NCBI RefSeq assembly: GCF_030295425.1 | Contig: NZ_AP027081.1 | Location: 1,488,001 to 1,552,000, forward strand | DNA from: Mesoterricola sediminis | Lineage (GTDB): Bacteria > Acidobacteriota > Holophagae > Holophagales > Holophagaceae | Reading direction: 5' to 3' | Length of the DNA: 64,000 bases | Part shown: positions 62,143 to 64,000 of the stretch, piece by piece | How the letters are laid out: every line of letters begins with the position of its first letter | Numbering within the stretch: the first letter of the stretch is position 1 | Notes under the pieces: generated by a model | Told to the model about the DNA's origin: nothing | Databases searched by the model: none | What the model saw: the letters and a program-made list of their open reading frames with translations, nothing else | Translations under genes and position numbers: made by a program

Positions 62143-62213
62143 AACGGGCAATGCCCTGGGTACAATCAAGGTTCCGGCACGTTCATTCTTTATCCACATA
62201 CCTGGGAGCAGCC

Positions 62214-63317
62214 ATGTCAGAGCTGAAGAAGACCCCCCTCAACGAGGTCCACCGCGCCCTCGGCGCCAAGATGGTGGATTTCGGTGGTTGGGACATGCCC
62301 GTCCAGTACCCCACGGGCATCATCACCGAGCATCAGGCTGTTCGTTCGAAGGTCGGCCTTTTCGACGTCAGCCACATGGGCGAGATCTGGGTGAAGGGTC
62401 CCCAGGCCATGGCCTTCCTGGACTGGCTGACGCCCAACGCCGTCACCAAGCTGGCTGACGGCCAGATCCACTACACCGCCTTCCTGACCGAGCAGGGCAC
62501 CTTCGTGGACGACCTGCTCCTCCACAAGGTCCACGACAACACCTTCCTGCTCGTGGTCAACGCCTCCAACATCGACAAGGACTTCGCCTGGGTGAAGGCG
62601 CACGCCGCCCGCTGGGACGTCACGGTCACCAACGAGAGCGATCACACCGGCCAGGTGGCCCTGCAGGGCCCCGCCTCCCTGGACGTGCTGCAGCCCCTCG
62701 TGGACATCGACCTGAGCCAGATCAAGTACTACTGGTTCGCCACGGCCACATTCAAGGGTCTGCCCGTGATGATCGCCCGCACCGGCTACACCGGGGAGGA
62801 CGGCTTCGAGGTCTACGCCCCCACCGAGGAGACCGTGGGCGTCTGGAACGCCCTCATGGAGAGCGGTAAGGCCCACGGCCTGATCCCCACCGGCCTCGGC
62901 TGCCGCAACACGCTGCGCCTGGAGGCCAAGATGGCCCTCTACGGCCACGAGATCGACGACACCACCAACGCCCTCGAGGCCGACCTGGGCTGGATCGTGA
63001 AGCTCCAGAAGGGCGACTTCATCGGCCGTGAGGCCCTCGCGAAGATCAAGGAGCAGGGCTTCAGCCGCAAGCTGGTGGGCTTCCGGATGCTCGAGAAGCG
63101 CGACATCGCCCGCGACCACATGGACGTCGTCCTGGACGGGAAGAAGGTCGGCTACGTCACCAGCGGCGCCCCCAGCACCACCTGCGGCTTCAACCTCGGC
63201 TGCGCCTACGTGCCCGTGAGCCACGCCCCCGTCGGCAGCCGGATCTTCATCGACATCCGCGGCAAGGCCTGCGAGGCCGAAGTCATCCCCACCCCCTTCT
63301 ACAAGCGTGCCAAGTAG
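62214..63317 (+). CDS. gcvT: Glycine cleavage system T protein (aminomethyltransferase)
   Basis: A 367-residue folate-dependent enzyme that transfers the methylene of lipoyl-bound aminomethyl to tetrahydrofolate. MVDFGGWDMPVQYPTGIITEH, FDVSHMGEIWVKGPQA, ARTGYTGEDGFEVY, GCRNTLRLEAKMALYGHEI and a C-terminal GCAYVP. ATG at 62214 after GGGAGCAGCC. gcvH follows after 24 bases. gcvP does not lie in the window. Confidence 0.97.
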   Translation: MSELKKTPLNEVHRALGAKMVDFGGWDMPVQYPTGIITEHQAVRSKVGLFDVSHMGEIWVKGPQAMAFLDWLTPNAVTKLADGQIHYTAFLTEQGTFVDDLLLHKVHDNTFLLVVNASNIDKDFAWVKAHAARWDVTVTNESDHTGQVALQGPASLDVLQPLVDIDLSQIKYYWFATATFKGLPVMIARTGYTGEDGFEVYAPTEETVGVWNALMESGKAHGLIPTGLGCRNTLRLEAKMALYGHEIDDTTNALEADLGWIVKLQKGDFIGREALAKIKEQGFSRKLVGFRMLEKRDIARDHMDVVLDGKKVGYVTSGAPSTTCGFNLGCAYVPVSHAPVGSRIFIDIRGKACEAEVIPTPFYKRAK

Positions 63318-63341
63318 GCCCTTTTCACCCCTGGAGGAACC

Positions 63342-63728
63342 ATGTATCCCGCCGACGTCAAGTACACCAAGAACCACGAGTACCTGAAGCCCCTGGGCGA
63401 CGGGACCGCGCTGATCGGCATCACCCACTACGCGCAGGAAGCCCTGGGCGACGTGGTGTTCGTCGACATGCCCGAGGTCGGGGCCACCTTCGCCACCGGC
63501 GAGGAGTTCGGCACCGTCGAGTCCGTGAAGACGGTCTCCGAGATCTTCATCCCCACCGCCTGCGAGGTGATCGAGGTCAACGGCGAGCTCGAGGGCCACC
63601 CCGAGTTCGTGAACGAGGATCCCTACGGCAAGGGCTGGATGCTCAAGGTCAAGGTCGCCGGCGACCTCAACCCCGAGCTCCTGGACGCCAAGGCCTACGA
63701 GGCCCTGGTCAGCGCCGAGAGCCACTGA
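63342..63728 (+). CDS. gcvH: Glycine cleavage system H protein
   Basis: A 128-residue lipoyl carrier. The lipoylation Lys is in GTVESVKTVSEIF (family ESVKxxS); KNHEYLKP and GITHYAQEALGDVVFVDMP precede it. Normal length. The next gene starts on the base following its stop. Confidence 0.97.
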   Translation: MYPADVKYTKNHEYLKPLGDGTALIGITHYAQEALGDVVFVDMPEVGATFATGEEFGTVESVKTVSEIFIPTACEVIEVNGELEGHPEFVNEDPYGKGWMLKVKVAGDLNPELLDAKAYEALVSAESH

Positions 63729-64000
63729 GTGCCGTTCCTGACCCAGGAAGGCCGCAGGCGCGTCCGTGACCGGATCGCGGCCCTCCTCGTCGCGGGGGCG
63801 CTGGGGACGATCGTCCCCGGCGCCTTCGCGTCCGCATTGTCCGCGCCGCCCCGGACCGCCGCCAAGGGCCGTCCCGACGTCGCGCGCCTGAAATCCCTCA
63901 TCGAGCAGGGCGAGAACGCCCTGGCCGAGAAGGACTGGGACGGCGCCTACAACCGGGCCGAAGAGGCCGAGGTGATGGTCGCCGACTGGTCCGACGAGGA
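63729..64000 (+). CDS. Secreted protein, N-terminal part only
   Basis: An open frame from GTG at 63729, directly after gcvH, to the window end (90 codons). It has a basic start, a signal peptide (about residues 15-37, IAALLVAGALGTIVPGAFASA), then a helical segment (KSLIEQGENALAEKDWDGAYNRAEEAEVMV) that looks like a TPR-type helix pair. No further identity can be given. The rest lies beyond the window. Confidence 0.6.
   Translation, partial: MPFLTQEGRRRVRDRIAALLVAGALGTIVPGAFASALSAPPRTAAKGRPDVARLKSLIEQGENALAEKDWDGAYNRAEEAEVMVADWSDE

Noticed and set aside
62143-62213. Glycine riboswitch before gcvT
   Set aside because: Only 71 bases separate sfsA and gcvT, too few for the usual tandem aptamers, and no matching conserved core was seen.

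Overview
The window reads as a stretch of chromosome from a very GC-rich, Gram-negative bacterium with an anaerobic or facultative lifestyle. It encodes outer-membrane and lipoprotein products, LPS heptose-type enzymes, a three-gene electron-bifurcating-type [FeFe] hydrogenase, a myxobacterial-style Ser/Thr kinase, and a glycine cleavage system. The gene content would fit an acidobacterium of the Holophaga/Geothrix group, but that is a guess from content alone; no rRNA or tRNA is present to place it.

Layout. 1-7569: 3' part-missing RNase R, a secreted coiled-coil protein, a HAAS/Sensor membrane protein, a GT9 heptosyltransferase, a papain-type protease, and an ArsR/SdpI-like regulator-membrane pair. 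7620-8640: an IS5-type insertion sequence (copy 1). 8640-10839: cysS, a YbgC-type thioesterase and a small secreted protein. 10970-15771: thioredoxin-fold, lipoprotein, beta-barrel, S1/P1-PLC-like and small membrane proteins. 15768-19685: a four-gene Bat-type (DUF58/VWA) operon. 19800-24305: hydBAC-type hydrogenase operon. 24587-28894: DUF4139 protein, mutS2, rpsU. 29061-40266: Ser/Thr kinase, coiled-coil protein, LplT-like transporter, SanA-like protein, a large PHP-like lipoprotein, dnaB, recG. 40266-44050: second IS5-type copy in the opposite orientation, itself split by an IS91-type element carrying a tyrosine recombinase, and carrying a GxxExxY gene fragment between inverted repeats. 44095-50655: coaD, ddl, a small flagellar-rod-like protein, ampG, a polyphosphate:AMP phosphotransferase, an orphan histidine kinase, and the end of the thiL-DUF2062-ybaB-recR operon. 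51525-64000: thiL, ferredoxin, CheX, YqeY, proS, three lipoproteins with carboxypeptidase-regulatory-like folds, gmhB-type phosphatase, an MFS transporter, sfsA, gcvT, gcvH and the start of a secreted protein.

The most informative features are the two inverted IS copies. Both are inserted at CTAG sites that form the stop codon of the adjoining inner gene (cysS and recG). They bracket about 31.6 kb of core genes that could invert by homologous recombination. Comparison of the two copies gives the order of events: a GxxExxY cassette entered the IS, the IS was duplicated, one copy lost 348 bp, and the other gained an IS91-type element. Other unusual items are a tandem partial duplication of the rpsU 3' end with its terminator, leaving mutS2 starting directly after a terminator without a visible ribosome site; a perfect 22-bp hairpin whose arms carry the stop codons of two convergent genes; an FNR-like box upstream of the hydrogenase genes; and a hydrogenase NuoF-like subunit with two N-terminal thioredoxin-like Fe-S domains.
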